Source of the DNA: Kitasatospora sp. NBC_00458
GTDB lineage: Bacteria > Actinomycetota > Actinomycetes > Streptomycetales > Streptomycetaceae
Reading direction: 5' to 3'
DNA length: 64,000 nt
Assembly: GCF_036013975.1 (NCBI RefSeq)
Contig: NZ_CP107904.1
Location: 4,093,001-4,157,000 of the forward strand
Positions 17,066 through 25,576 of this stretch are shown piece after piece. Below the pieces are notes generated by a model that was given only the letters and a program-made list of their open reading frames with translations, searched no databases and was not told where the DNA came from. Every line of letters begins with the position of its first letter. Within the stretch, counting starts at the first letter, position 1. A program made the position numbers and the translations under genes.

Positions 17066-17383
17066 ATGGTCGATCTCGAACAGCTCGTCGCGGAACACGC
17101 GGCGAAGGCCGCCGAGAGCCCGCACGGCCGCAGCGCCCACCTGGTGCTGCACGACGGCGTCCTGCGGCAGACCGTGATCGCGCTGACCGCCGGCACCTCG
17201 CTGGACGAGCACAACGCACCGGCCGCCGCCAGCCTCCAGGTGCTCCGCGGCCGGGTCTCGCTGACCATCGCCGGGCGGCGGGTGGAGCTGTCGGCGGGCC
17301 GGCTCCACCCCGTACCGCAGGAACGGCACGGTCTGCTGGCCCACGTCGACTCGGTGGTGCTGCTGACGACGGTCACGGTCTGA
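17066..17383 (+). CDS. Small cupin-domain protein
   Basis: The 105-aa protein is one cupin barrel: LTAGTSLDEHNAPAAASLQVLRGRVSLTIAGRRVELSAG... read as separate strands, with the conserved Gly after the first motif and HPVPQERHGLLA in place of the second motif. Metal-binding His residues are only partly kept (His in DEHNAP, His in ERHGL). AGGAGG lies 7 nt before the ATG. It could be a small-molecule sensor or isomerase; no substrate can be inferred. It ends 16 bp before a convergent TetR gene. Confidence 0.75.
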   Translation: MVDLEQLVAEHAAKAAESPHGRSAHLVLHDGVLRQTVIALTAGTSLDEHNAPAAASLQVLRGRVSLTIAGRRVELSAGRLHPVPQERHGLLAHVDSVVLLTTVTV

Positions 17384-17398
17384 GCGCCGGACCGCCCG

Positions 17399-18034
17399 TC
17401 AGCCGGCGGGACCGGGCCGGTCCGCGGCGGGGCCGTGCCAGTCCGCGCCGGCGGCACCCTTGAGCACCGATCCGCCGACCAGCTCCAGGCCCCGCAGGAA
17501 GTCCCGGCCGCCGGGTGCGAGCTCGGGCGCGGCCAGCCACTGCCCGGCCATGCCCACCAGCAGCGCCTGGTAGAAGATGCCGCGGGACATCTCCTCCTCG
17601 GTGTCCCGGACCTCGGGCAGCCCCTGGAACAGCGCGGCGAGGCCGAGCCGTCCGCCCTTCTGCGCCTCGGCGAGCGCGTTCCGCAGCTCCGGCACCCGCT
17701 CCACCTGGACCATCGCCTCGAACTGCGCGGCCCAGAGGCCGCGGTGCTCGGCGATGGTCTCCTTCACGCCGTCCCAGACGGCGACGAACCGCTCCTCCGG
17801 ATCGTCCGACGCCTCCCCGGCCCGCGCCACCACGGCGGCCAGCCGGGCGCCCCACTCCCCCGTCGCCTCGATCAGCGCGGCGTTGAGCAGGGCGTCCTTG
17901 GAGCCGAAGTGGTAGCCGATGGCCGCCAGGCTGACGCCGGAGGCGGTGGCGATGTCCCGGGCGGTGGTGCGCCCGTAGCCCTTCTCGTACAGGCAGCGCT
18001 TGGCGCCGGCCATCAGGTCCTCGCGATTTCCCAT
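17399..18034 (-). CDS. TetR family repressor of the adjacent MFS pump
   Basis: The 211-aa regulator has the TetR HTH at residues about 8-55 (CLYEKGYGRTTARDIATASG, recognition helix LAAIGYHFGSK) and a C-terminal ligand domain with GIFYQALLVGMAGQWL. It is divergent from a DHA2-type MFS exporter, with an inverted repeat between them, the usual repressor-efflux arrangement; drug binding would derepress both genes. The ATG at 18034 has TAGCAT exactly 7 nt upstream, so the message is probably leaderless; an in-frame GTG/ATG extension to 18073 is less likely. Confidence 0.88.
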   Translation of the reverse strand: MGNREDLMAGAKRCLYEKGYGRTTARDIATASGVSLAAIGYHFGSKDALLNAALIEATGEWGARLAAVVARAGEASDDPEERFVAVWDGVKETIAEHRGLWAAQFEAMVQVERVPELRNALAEAQKGGRLGLAALFQGLPEVRDTEEEMSRGIFYQALLVGMAGQWLAAPELAPGGRDFLRGLELVGGSVLKGAAGADWHGPAADRPGPAG

Positions 18035-18041
18035 GCTCCGA

Positions 18042-18047
18042 ATGCTA
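18042..18047 (-). promoter_or_regulatory. -10 element of leaderless TetR gene
   Basis: TAGCAT on the minus strand ends 7 nt before the ATG at 18034. No ribosome-binding site is present. Confidence 0.5.
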
Positions 18048-18064
18048 CGTCCATCCGGACGGAC

Positions 18065-18103
18065 GTCTGGCACGGTCGTCTCGCACGGTCGTCTCGCACG
18101 GAT
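18065..18103. repeat. Three tandem 13-bp repeats between tetR and MFS genes
   Basis: GTCTGGCACGGTC, GTCTCGCACGGTC and GTCTCGCACGGAT follow each other at 18065-18077, 18078-18090 and 18091-18103. Their position upstream of both promoters suggests extra regulator sites. Confidence 0.8.
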
Positions 18104-18106
18104 GAT

Positions 18107-18149
18107 TCAGACGCTCGTACTAGACAAGCGTCTGACACGACCGTACTGT
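18107..18149 (+). promoter_or_regulatory. TetR-type operator overlapping MFS promoter
   Basis: TCAGACGCT (18107-18115) and AGCGTCTGA (18127-18135) form a perfect 9-bp inverted repeat with an 11-nt spacer. TAGACA (18121-18126) and TACTGT (18144-18149) form a -35/-10 pair with 17-nt spacing, so the operator covers the -35. The -10 ends 7 nt before the ATG at 18157. Confidence 0.75.
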
Positions 18150-18156
18150 TTCCCCC

Positions 18157-19680
18157 ATGACCGCAACCACCGGCCGCGCAGGCCGTCGCGAATGGATCGG
18201 ACTCGTCGTCCTCCTGCTCCCGACCCTCGTCCTCACCATGGACATGGGCGTGCTCTTCTTCGCCGTCCCCTACATCTCCACCACGCTGGCGCCGAGCGGC
18301 ACCGAGCAGCTGTGGATCATGGACATGTACTCGTTCCTGCTCGCCGGACTGCTCATCACGATGGGCGCGCTGGGCGACCGGATCGGCCGCCGCCGGCTGC
18401 TGATGATCGGCGCCACCGGATTCATCGGCGCCTCGGTGCTCGCCGCCTACGCGGACGGCGCCGGCCAGCTGATCGCCGCCCGCGCCCTGCTCGGCGCCGC
18501 CGGCGCCACCGTGATGCCGTCGACCCTCGCGCTGATCCGGAACATGTTCCACGACCCCAAGCAGCGCCAGATCGCCCTCGGGGCCTGGGGCGGCGTCCTC
18601 ACCACCGGCGCCACCCTCGGTCCGGTCGCCGGCGGCCTGTTGCTGGACCACTTCTGGTGGGGCTCGGCCTTCCTGCTCGCCGTCCCGGTGATGGCCCTGG
18701 TCCTGCTCGCCGCCCCCGCCCTGCTGCCCGAGTACCGCTCCCCGCAGCACGGCCGCTTCGACCTGTCCGGCGCGGCGCTCTCCCTCGCCGCCGTCCTCCC
18801 GCTGGTCTACGGCGTCAAGACCCTCGCGGTGGACGGCTGGAGCCTGCTCCCCGCCCTCGCCGTCCCGGTCGGCCTGCTCCTCGCCGGCGCCTTCTACTGG
18901 CGCCAGCGCACCGCCGCCCAGCCGCTGCTCGACCTGAGCCTCTTCCGGATCCGCGCCTTCAGCGGGGCGATCAGCGTCAACACCGTCGCGATGTTCGCGA
19001 TGATGGGCTTCACCCTCTTCACCTCGCAGTACCTGCAGCTGGTCAAGGGCATGAGCCCGCTGACCGCCTCGCTCTGGTCGCTCGTCCCCAGCGTGGGCGT
19101 CGGCGCGGCCGTCGGCGTGAGCTCGGCGCTCGCCGGGAAGGTCCGCCCGGCGGTCCTGATGGCCGGCGGCTTCCTGGTCGGCGCGGCCGGCTTCGGGATG
19201 ATGACGCAGGTCGGCGCGGACTCCCCGCTCGCCCTCATCCTCACCGCGGCGGGCGTGCTGGCCGCCGGCACCGTCGGCACCATGACCCTCACTGCCGAGA
19301 TGGTGGTCTCCGCCGCACCCGTCGAGCAGGCCGGAGCCGCCTCCGCGACCTCCGAGACCGCGGTCGAGCTCGGCAGCTCCCTCGGCATCGCGCTCCTCGG
19401 CGCGGCCGGTGCCGCCGTCTACCGCTCCCGGCTGGACGGCGCCCTCCCGGCCGGACTGGACGACACGGCCGCCCACACCGCGCAGGACACCCTGGGCGGC
19501 GCGGTCACCGTCGCCGCCCACCTGCCCGGCCGGATCGGCACCGACCTCCTCGACACCGCCCGCGCCGCCTTCACCGACGGCCTGCACGTCGCCGCCGTGG
19601 TCGGCCTGCTGTTCGCGGTCGCCGCCTCCCTCCTCGCCTACCGCCTGATGCGCCACCTCCCGGCGCGCCCCGCCGTCTGA
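18157..19680 (+). CDS. MFS drug efflux transporter, DHA2 (14-helix) family
   Basis: The 507-aa protein has about 14 hydrophobic segments. Motif A is GALGDRIGRRRLLM after helix 2 and motif C-like GGVLTTGATLGPVAGG lies in helix 5, which mark an H+ antiporter of the QacA/SmvA type; TM1 carries the acidic LVLTMDMGVLFFAVP. It likely exports hydrophobic or cationic compounds across the membrane. It is divergent from a TetR gene, sits behind a good promoter with an operator, and has no ribosome-binding site, fitting a leaderless transcript starting at or next to the ATG. A strong terminator follows. Confidence 0.93.
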   Translation: MTATTGRAGRREWIGLVVLLLPTLVLTMDMGVLFFAVPYISTTLAPSGTEQLWIMDMYSFLLAGLLITMGALGDRIGRRRLLMIGATGFIGASVLAAYADGAGQLIAARALLGAAGATVMPSTLALIRNMFHDPKQRQIALGAWGGVLTTGATLGPVAGGLLLDHFWWGSAFLLAVPVMALVLLAAPALLPEYRSPQHGRFDLSGAALSLAAVLPLVYGVKTLAVDGWSLLPALAVPVGLLLAGAFYWRQRTAAQPLLDLSLFRIRAFSGAISVNTVAMFAMMGFTLFTSQYLQLVKGMSPLTASLWSLVPSVGVGAAVGVSSALAGKVRPAVLMAGGFLVGAAGFGMMTQVGADSPLALILTAAGVLAAGTVGTMTLTAEMVVSAAPVEQAGAASATSETAVELGSSLGIALLGAAGAAVYRSRLDGALPAGLDDTAAHTAQDTLGGAVTVAAHLPGRIGTDLLDTARAAFTDGLHVAAVVGLLFAVAASLLAYRLMRHLPARPAV

Positions 19681-19744
19681 ACCCACCGCCTGCGCGCGCC
19701 GTCCGAACCCGCCGCAGGCCCCGATCCCGCACGCGCGTCATCAG

Positions 19745-19777
19745 GAGCCCCCGCCCGGTCACCCCGGGCGGGGGCTC
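19745..19777 (+). terminator. Intrinsic terminator after MFS gene
   Basis: GAGCCCCCGCCCGG pairs perfectly with CCGGGCGGGGGCTC (14 bp) around a 5-nt loop. Confidence 0.8.
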
Positions 19778-19880
19778 TCGCCTTCCCCGCCCCGTCGCCC
19801 TCGGCCGGCGCTGCCCCGCCCCGACCGGCCCGGGGGATATCCGGGTGCACCGGACCGAACGGACGTGCCAGGCTTCCCGT

Positions 19881-20519
19881 ATGTCGGACGAGGCGAACCA
19901 CGGTCGGGTGCGGGCGAGTTACGACGCCGTCGCGGAGGAGTACCGGGAGCGGCTCGGGGGCGAGCTCGCCCACAAGCCGGTAGACCGGGCCCTGCTCGCG
20001 GCGGTGGCCGAGGAGGCCGCCGGCGGCACGGTGGCGGACCTGGGGTGCGGCCCCGGGCACGTGGCCGGGTGGCTGGCCGGGCAGGGGGTGACGGCGGTGG
20101 GGGTGGACCTCTCGCCGGCCATGGTGACGGTCGCGCGGCGGGACCACCCGGGGGTGGAGTTCAGGGTCGGCGACCTGCTGCGGCTTCCCGCGTCCGACGG
20201 GGAGTTCGCCGCCGGGGTGGCGCTCTACTCCGTGATCCACCTGGAGGCGGACGAGCTGCGGCCCGCCTTCGAGGAGATGCGGCGGGTGCTGCGGCCGTCC
20301 GGGGTGCTGCTGGTCGCGTTCCACCTGGGCAGCGAGGTGCGGCGGCTGGACGAGTGGTGGGGACACCCGGTCGACGTGGACTTCCACTTCCTGGATCCCG
20401 AGGCGGTCGCCGGGCTGCTGCACGAGGCCGGGTTCACGGTGACGGCCCGGCTGGAGCGCGGCCCCTACCCGCAGGAGGCGGAGACCCGCCGCGGCTACCT
20501 GCTGGCCCGCCGGGACTGA
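19881..20519 (+). CDS. Class I SAM-dependent methyltransferase
   Basis: The 212-aa protein has the Rossmann methyltransferase fold: motif I VADLGCGPGHVAGWL (about 50-65), the acidic VGVDLSPAMV, motif II-like FRVGDLLRLP, then LRPSGVLLVAFHLGSEV. It starts YDAVAEEYRERL, typical of small ubiE/methyltransf_11-type enzymes. The methyl acceptor is unknown. It is a single gene in the same direction as the MFS gene but beyond its terminator. Confidence 0.85.
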   Translation: MSDEANHGRVRASYDAVAEEYRERLGGELAHKPVDRALLAAVAEEAAGGTVADLGCGPGHVAGWLAGQGVTAVGVDLSPAMVTVARRDHPGVEFRVGDLLRLPASDGEFAAGVALYSVIHLEADELRPAFEEMRRVLRPSGVLLVAFHLGSEVRRLDEWWGHPVDVDFHFLDPEAVAGLLHEAGFTVTARLERGPYPQEAETRRGYLLARRD

Positions 20520-20701
20520 CCGGTCGCCGGGGCGGCGCGGGGCGACCGGCCACCGGGACCGAGCGCCGCGACCGGCCGCCGGGGCCGCCCGCCTCCCGAG
20601 CTGCGGGGAACCGGGCCCCGTCCTAGGGTCGGCGGGGAGCGCCCGCCGCAGACCCGCACCGTCCGGATCCGGCCGAAGGTCCGGCGCCGAACGGAGGCCC
20701 G

Positions 20702-21157
20702 ATGCCGCAGCCGGAGGAGGAACCGGCCCGACCACCGGCCCGGCCCGCGGGCGAACCGGACGACGGACCGCGCAGAGGACCGGACGACGACCCGGACGAC
20801 GGGCCCGCCGGCGTCCCCGGGGTCGGCCAGGAGCCCGACTACCGGTTCACCCTGGCCAACGAGCGGACCTTCCTGGCCTGGATCCGCACCGCGCTCGGCC
20901 TGCTGGCCGGCGGCATCGCCGTGGACCAGCTCACCCCCGACGTCGCGCCCGCGCCCCTGCGGGTCACGCTGGCCGTGGTCTGCGCGCTGGGCGGGGCGGT
21001 GCTCGGGGCGACCGCGTACCGGCGGTGGACGAAGGTGGAGACGGCGATGCGGACCGGTGCCCCGCTGCCCCGGACGCCGACGCTGCTCGTCCTCTCGGTC
21101 GGGGTGGCCCTGATCGCGGCGGTGTTCTGCGGACTGATCATCGGGTACGGGGGCTGA
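20702..21157 (+). CDS. YidH/DUF202 family membrane protein
   Basis: The 151-aa protein has a 45-residue Pro/Asp/Arg-rich cytoplasmic N-terminus, then the DUF202 signature YRFTLANERTFLAWIRTALGL and three membrane helices. DUF202 proteins are inner-membrane proteins of unknown function. TAGGGT about 75 bp upstream may be its -10. It precedes tatA but is separated from it by a promoter. Confidence 0.82.
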   Translation: MPQPEEEPARPPARPAGEPDDGPRRGPDDDPDDGPAGVPGVGQEPDYRFTLANERTFLAWIRTALGLLAGGIAVDQLTPDVAPAPLRVTLAVVCALGGAVLGATAYRRWTKVETAMRTGAPLPRTPTLLVLSVGVALIAAVFCGLIIGYGG

Positions 21158-21221
21158 CCCGGCCCGGCCCGTCGTTCCGGGCTGAGCACTGCCCCTCGGC
21201 CGCTCCCCCAACATCTGGTTT

Positions 21222-21251
21222 TTGACCAGCGTTTCCCGGCCGGTGTATACG
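21222..21251 (+). promoter_or_regulatory. Promoter of tatA
   Basis: TTGACC (21222-21227), an 18-nt spacer and TATACG (21246-21251) give a good housekeeping promoter about 90 bp upstream of the tatA start. Confidence 0.6.
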
Positions 21252-21342
21252 TTCGCCGGTACAGGCAGGCATACTGGCCAGGTCGGGCGCTTTGCCCAAC
21301 TGTGACGGACGCCTCTACACAAGAAGGGACCGGTGGCCAGGG

Positions 21343-21666
21343 ATGCTGCGGAACGGTCTTGAGCCCTGGCACGTGCTCGTGGTGCTGGCTGTCGTAATCC
21401 TGCTGTTCGGATCGAAGAAGCTGCCGGAGATGGCCCGCGGCCTCGGCAAGTCGATGCGGATCCTCAAGGCGGAGACCAAGGCGATGCGCGAGGACGACAC
21501 CCCCGCCGCCGATGCCGCCGCGGGCACCGCGCAGAGCACCGCCGCCCCGGCCCAGCCGGCCGCCGCCCAGCCCGCGCAGCCGGCCGCCGAGCAGGCCCGC
21601 CCCGCGGTCACGCCGACCAACGTGACCAAGGCCACCGAGGCCCCCCGGTCCACCACCACCGCCTGA
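21343..21666 (+). CDS. tatA: Sec-independent protein translocase subunit TatA
   Basis: The 107-aa protein has the TatA plan: short periplasmic N-terminus, one membrane helix ([17 protein letters not shown]), the conserved FG hinge, an amphipathic helix ([18 protein letters not shown]) and a disordered Ala/Pro/Gln/Thr tail. TatA oligomers form the path for folded twin-arginine substrates. The helix sequence is TatA-like rather than TatB-like. tatC is not adjacent. It is monocistronic, with its own promoter and a strong terminator. Confidence 0.9.
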   Translation: MLRNGLEPWHVLVVLAVVILLFGSKKLPEMARGLGKSMRILKAETKAMREDDTPAADAAAGTAQSTAAPAQPAAAQPAQPAAEQARPAVTPTNVTKATEAPRSTTTA

Positions 21667-21702
21667 GACCGGCCCCGTACGCGGGCCGTCCGAGCGTCGT
21701 CC

Positions 21703-21733
21703 GAAGCCCCCGCCACCACGGCGGGGGCTTCGT
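21703..21733 (+). terminator. Intrinsic terminator after tatA
   Basis: CGAAGCCCCCGCC pairs perfectly with GGCGGGGGCTTCG (13 bp) around loop accac. Confidence 0.8.
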
Positions 21734-21910
21734 CGTGTCCGGGCTCCGCCGCGCCTGACACCGTCCGCCACCCCCGCACCCGCTCACCGGACCTCTCACC
21801 GGGCCGTGACCCGCCACCCGGCCACCCGGCCTGAGTGGCCGTCCCGACTGGCCGTCCCCCTTGATCCGTTATCTCCTGTTATGTACCAACCGGAGGAACG
21901 GAGTTGAGGC

Positions 21911-23350
21911 ATGCCGACGAACGAGCCGGCCGACGGCCCCGGAGACCAGCCCGACCGGCCGACCCCTCGGCAACCCGCTCAGCAGCCCGCGCAGGACCCC
22001 GCCCGGCAGCCCGCTCAGCCACCCGTCGACCCGCCCGCCCCGCCGCCCGGCGACCGGAGCTCCGACGAGCTGGCCGAGCTGCGTGCCCGCCTCAGCGCCG
22101 TCGAGGACCACGACGCGCGGCTCACGGCCCAGCTCAAGGCCCAGGCCTCCCACCGGCACCACCGCGTCCGGTCCTCCTTCGCCGTCTTCCTGGTGCTGCT
22201 GGCCTGCGTCCTGACGCCGCTGAGCCTGGCCGCCGCCTGGACCAAGTCCCAGATCACCGACACCGACCGGTACGTGGCCACGATGGCGCCGCTCGCCCGG
22301 GACCCGGCGATCCAGGCGGCGGTGACCAACCGGGCCACCACCGAGATCATGAAGCACATCCCGGTCGAGTCCCTGCTGGAGTCGGCCGCCCCCGACGACC
22401 GCCCCCGGCTGAACGCGCTGATCGCCCCCCTCAGCCAGGCGCTCACCAGCGGGCTCACCGGTTTCGTCCACGACCGGGTCCAGCAACTGGTGGAGAGCGA
22501 CGCCTTCGCCACCGTCTGGACCGAGGTCAATCGGAACGCCCACGCGGCCATCGAGAAGATGCTGACCGGCCACGGCGGCGGCGCGATCGAGATCAAGAAC
22601 GACACCGTGGTGCTCGACCTCGCGCCACTGATCGACCGGGCGAAGACCCGTCTGATCGCCGACGGCCTGTCGGTCGCCTCGAAGATCCCCGAGGTGCACA
22701 CCGACTTCACGCTGGTCCAGTCGGACTCCATTCCCAAGGTCCGGACCGCCTTCCGGCTGCTGGACCTGGCCGGATTCTGGCTGCCGGTGCTGACGGTGGC
22801 CTGCGCGGTCGGCGGCGTGCTGCTGGCCGTCCGGCGGCGCCGGGCCGCCGTCACCGCCGCGCTGCTCGTGGCCGGCGGCGCGCTGGTGCTGGGCATCGGG
22901 CTCACCGTCTTCCGGGCCGTCTACCTCGACAAACTGCCGGCCGGCGTCGACCAGGCGGCCGCCGGGGCGGTGTACGACACGCTGATCCGGTACCTGCGGT
23001 CGGCCGTCCGGGTGGTGATCGCGCTCGGCCTGCTGGTCGCCCTGGGCGCCTGGCTCAGCGGCGCCGGCCGGTGGGCCGTCGCCGCCCGGGGCATGTGGGG
23101 GTCCGGGCTCGGCGCCGTCCGGAACAGCGCCGAGCGGGCCGGGCTGCGGTTCGGGCCGGTCGGCCGGTTCGTGCACCGGTGGAAGGCGTGGCTCGGCTGG
23201 GCCGCGGTGGCCGGCGCGGTGCTGGCGTTCGTGCTCTGGAGCTACCCGACCGCCCTGGTGACGCTCTCCCTGGCGCTCGGACTGCTGGCGGTGCTGGCGG
23301 TGCTGGAGTTCCTGGACGAGCCGGGCGGCGGCGCGGGGCACCCGGCCTGA
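21911..23350 (+). CDS. Conserved membrane protein with large extracytoplasmic domain
   Basis: The 479-aa protein begins with about 45 Pro/Gln-rich residues and a coiled coil (ELRARLSAVEDHDARLTAQL), then a membrane helix near residue 95-120. About 165 residues with no hydrophobic stretch follow (probably outside the cell), then four or five C-terminal membrane segments. No enzymatic motif is visible; similar proteins are annotated only as integral membrane proteins. A GGAGG-type site lies upstream of the ATG, and TTGATC-N17-TACCAA (21861-21889) may be its promoter. Function unknown. Confidence 0.8.
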   Translation: MPTNEPADGPGDQPDRPTPRQPAQQPAQDPARQPAQPPVDPPAPPPGDRSSDELAELRARLSAVEDHDARLTAQLKAQASHRHHRVRSSFAVFLVLLACVLTPLSLAAAWTKSQITDTDRYVATMAPLARDPAIQAAVTNRATTEIMKHIPVESLLESAAPDDRPRLNALIAPLSQALTSGLTGFVHDRVQQLVESDAFATVWTEVNRNAHAAIEKMLTGHGGGAIEIKNDTVVLDLAPLIDRAKTRLIADGLSVASKIPEVHTDFTLVQSDSIPKVRTAFRLLDLAGFWLPVLTVACAVGGVLLAVRRRRAAVTAALLVAGGALVLGIGLTVFRAVYLDKLPAGVDQAAAGAVYDTLIRYLRSAVRVVIALGLLVALGAWLSGAGRWAVAARGMWGSGLGAVRNSAERAGLRFGPVGRFVHRWKAWLGWAAVAGAVLAFVLWSYPTALVTLSLALGLLAVLAVLEFLDEPGGGAGHPA

Positions 23351-23468
23351 GCGGCCGCGGCGCGCGGTCCGGGGGCGCGCGGGCCCGGGCCCGGCCCACC
23401 CGCCACCGGCCTGAAGGAGGAGGCCCGGGATCGGCCTGAGGGACGATCAGCCCGGCCGCCCGCCGCCC

Positions 23469-23474
23469 TACGCT
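23469..23474 (+). promoter_or_regulatory. -10 element of leaderless histidine kinase gene
   Basis: TACGCT ends exactly 7 nt before the GTG at 23482, and no ribosome-binding site is present. Confidence 0.5.
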
Positions 23475-23481
23475 CGACAGC

Positions 23482-24753
23482 GTGTGGGGAACGCGAGGGA
23501 TCGGACTGAGGTTGCTGCGGCCCGCGCTGGTGCTGTCCGGGCTCGGCTACCTGCTGCTGGCGGACGGCCCGGGCGGACCCGGCCGGCTGGGCGCCGCCGA
23601 CTGGGCGGTGGGCGTGGGCGCGCTGCTGCTGGCGGCCGTCGGCGGGCGGTGGCCGTTCGCCGTGGCGGTCGGCCAGTGCGCGCTGGCGGTGCCGCTGGTC
23701 GCGCACACCGTGCAGGTCGAGGTGAAGGTCGGTACCGCCGCGGCCTTCTTCGACCTCGCCGTCCGCCACTGGGGCCCGCGGGTCCGGTGGGCGGGCGGCG
23801 CCCTGCTCGCCGTCCAGCTCGCCCACGCGGCCGGCGGGCTGCCCGGCAGCCTGGCGGGCGCGCTCTACCGGGCGGCGGTGGTCGGCGGCGTCCCGGTGCT
23901 GCTGGCCGGCTACATCCGTTCGGCCCAGCAGGCCACCCGGACGGCCCAGGCCCGGGCCCGCGAGGCCGAGCGGAACCGGGACCTCGCCGAGTGGGGCGCC
24001 CGGATGGGCGAACGCGCCGCCATCGCGCGCGAACTGCACGACATGGTGGCCCACCACCTGGCCTCCACGGTGCTGCGGGTCGGGGTCGCCCGGCACGTCC
24101 TGCCCGCCACCGACCCGCGGATCACCGCCGTCCTCGACGACGTGCACGCCTCCGCCACCACCGCGCTGGCCGACCTGCGGCGGCTGCTCACCGCGCTGCG
24201 CGAGCCCGACGCCGTCCGGCTGGCCCCGCTGCTCGCCGACACCGCCGACCTCCCGGCCGCCGTGCACGGCGTGGTGGAACGCTCCCGGCAGGCCGGGCTG
24301 CGGATCGACGCGGACATCGGCGGGCGGCTCGCCGAGCTCGACGCGCTCGGCGGCCTGACGGTGCTGCGGCTGGTGCAGGAGGGGCTGGCGAACGTCACCA
24401 AGCACGCCGGACCCGCCGCCCGGGTCCGGCTGCGGGCCACCACGGAGGACGCCCGGGTACGGCTGGAGCTGGAGAACGAACTGCCGGAAGGCACCGCGGG
24501 AGAGGGACGGACGGACATGGACGGCGGGCACGGACTGCTCGGCATGCGCGAACGGGTGGCCCTGGTGGGCGGGACGATCGAGACCGGCCCGGTGCCGGGC
24601 GGCTGGCGGCTGGCGGCCTCCTGGCCGTTCCCCCAGGCGCCCCTGACGGCACCCCCGACCGGGTCGGTGCCGGCTCCCGCACCGTCATCACCCGCGCCGG
24701 CTCCCGCACCGCCACCCGCGCCCTCGTCCCGGGTCCTCGGCGGTGCCGCGTGA
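23482..24753 (+). CDS. Sensor histidine kinase, NarL/DesK-like (HisKA_3)
   Basis: The 423-aa protein has four to five membrane helices in the first 150 residues, a short coiled linker, the HisKA_3 phosphorylation box ARELHDMVAHHLA, and a HATPase_c domain with LVQEGLANVTKHAG (N-box) and DGGHGLLGMRERV (G-box). It ends in an Ala/Pro-rich tail of about 35 residues. It should autophosphorylate on the H-box His and pass phosphate to the next gene product, whose GTG start overlaps its TGA. The input signal is unknown; sensing is probably within the membrane since no periplasmic domain is visible. Confidence 0.9.
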   Translation: MWGTRGIGLRLLRPALVLSGLGYLLLADGPGGPGRLGAADWAVGVGALLLAAVGGRWPFAVAVGQCALAVPLVAHTVQVEVKVGTAAAFFDLAVRHWGPRVRWAGGALLAVQLAHAAGGLPGSLAGALYRAAVVGGVPVLLAGYIRSAQQATRTAQARAREAERNRDLAEWGARMGERAAIARELHDMVAHHLASTVLRVGVARHVLPATDPRITAVLDDVHASATTALADLRRLLTALREPDAVRLAPLLADTADLPAAVHGVVERSRQAGLRIDADIGGRLAELDALGGLTVLRLVQEGLANVTKHAGPAARVRLRATTEDARVRLELENELPEGTAGEGRTDMDGGHGLLGMRERVALVGGTIETGPVPGGWRLAASWPFPQAPLTAPPTGSVPAPAPSSPAPAPAPPPAPSSRVLGGAA

Positions 24754-25487
24754 CCGCCGCCCCGGCCGGCCGTGCCGCGCCGGACGGCGCCCGGACCGAC
24801 GGCGCCCGGAGCGACGGCACCCCGCCCGGCGGCACCCCCGCCGTCAGCGTCCTGATCGTCGACGACCAGCAGCTCGTCCGGGCGGGCGTCCGGATGCTCT
24901 GCGAGTCCGCCCCCGACCTCACCGTGGCCGGGGAGGCCGCCGACGGCGCCCGCGCCGTCGACCTGGCCCTGCTGCTCCGCCCGGACGTGGTGCTGATGGA
25001 CCTGCACATGCCCGGCACCGACGGCATCACGGCCACCCGTGAACTCCACCGGCTGCTGCCCTCGACCCGGACCGTCGTCCTCACCACCTTCGACGACGAC
25101 GACCGCCTCTACCCGGCACTCGCCGCCGGAGCCTGCGGCTTCCTCGCCAAGGACGTCGATCCGGCCGGTGTCCTGGACGCGGTCCGCCGGGCCGCGGCGG
25201 GCGAGAGCCCGTACAGCCCCGACGTGCTGCGCCGGGTGGTGGCCCGGGCCGCCTCGGACTGGACCGGCGAGGACGGCCGGCGGCAGCCGGTGGCCCGGTT
25301 CACCGGGCGTGAGCACGAGGTGCTCCGGCACATCGCGGACGGACTGTCGAACATCGAGATCGCCGAACGGATGCACCTCGGGGTGACCACGGTGAAGACG
25401 CACGTCTCCAACCTGATGGCCAAGACCGGAAGCCCGAACCGGGTCCGGCTGGCGGTGCTGGCGATCCGGCAGGGACTGGCGGGCTGA
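24750..25487 (+). CDS. NarL/FixJ-family response regulator
   Basis: The 245-aa protein has a 30-residue disordered N-terminus, a receiver domain (SVLIVDDQQLVRAGV; phospho-acceptor Asp in VVLMDLHMPG; switch Thr in VVLTTF; Lys in LAKDVDP), and a LuxR-type HTH at the end (FTGREHEVLRHIADGLSNIE, then VTTVKTHVSNLM). GTG at 24750 overlaps the kinase stop by the GTGA arrangement, showing translational coupling. It is the transcriptional output of the two-component system. Confidence 0.93.
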   Translation: MTAAPAGRAAPDGARTDGARSDGTPPGGTPAVSVLIVDDQQLVRAGVRMLCESAPDLTVAGEAADGARAVDLALLLRPDVVLMDLHMPGTDGITATRELHRLLPSTRTVVLTTFDDDDRLYPALAAGACGFLAKDVDPAGVLDAVRRAAAGESPYSPDVLRRVVARAASDWTGEDGRRQPVARFTGREHEVLRHIADGLSNIEIAERMHLGVTTVKTHVSNLMAKTGSPNRVRLAVLAIRQGLAG

Positions 25488-25576
25488 ACCCGGCCCGCCC
25501 GTCCTCCCGGGCCCGCGTCCCCGGACGGAGCAGTCCGGCGGGCGGACGCAGGGCGGCGTACCGCAGGCTGGCGGGG

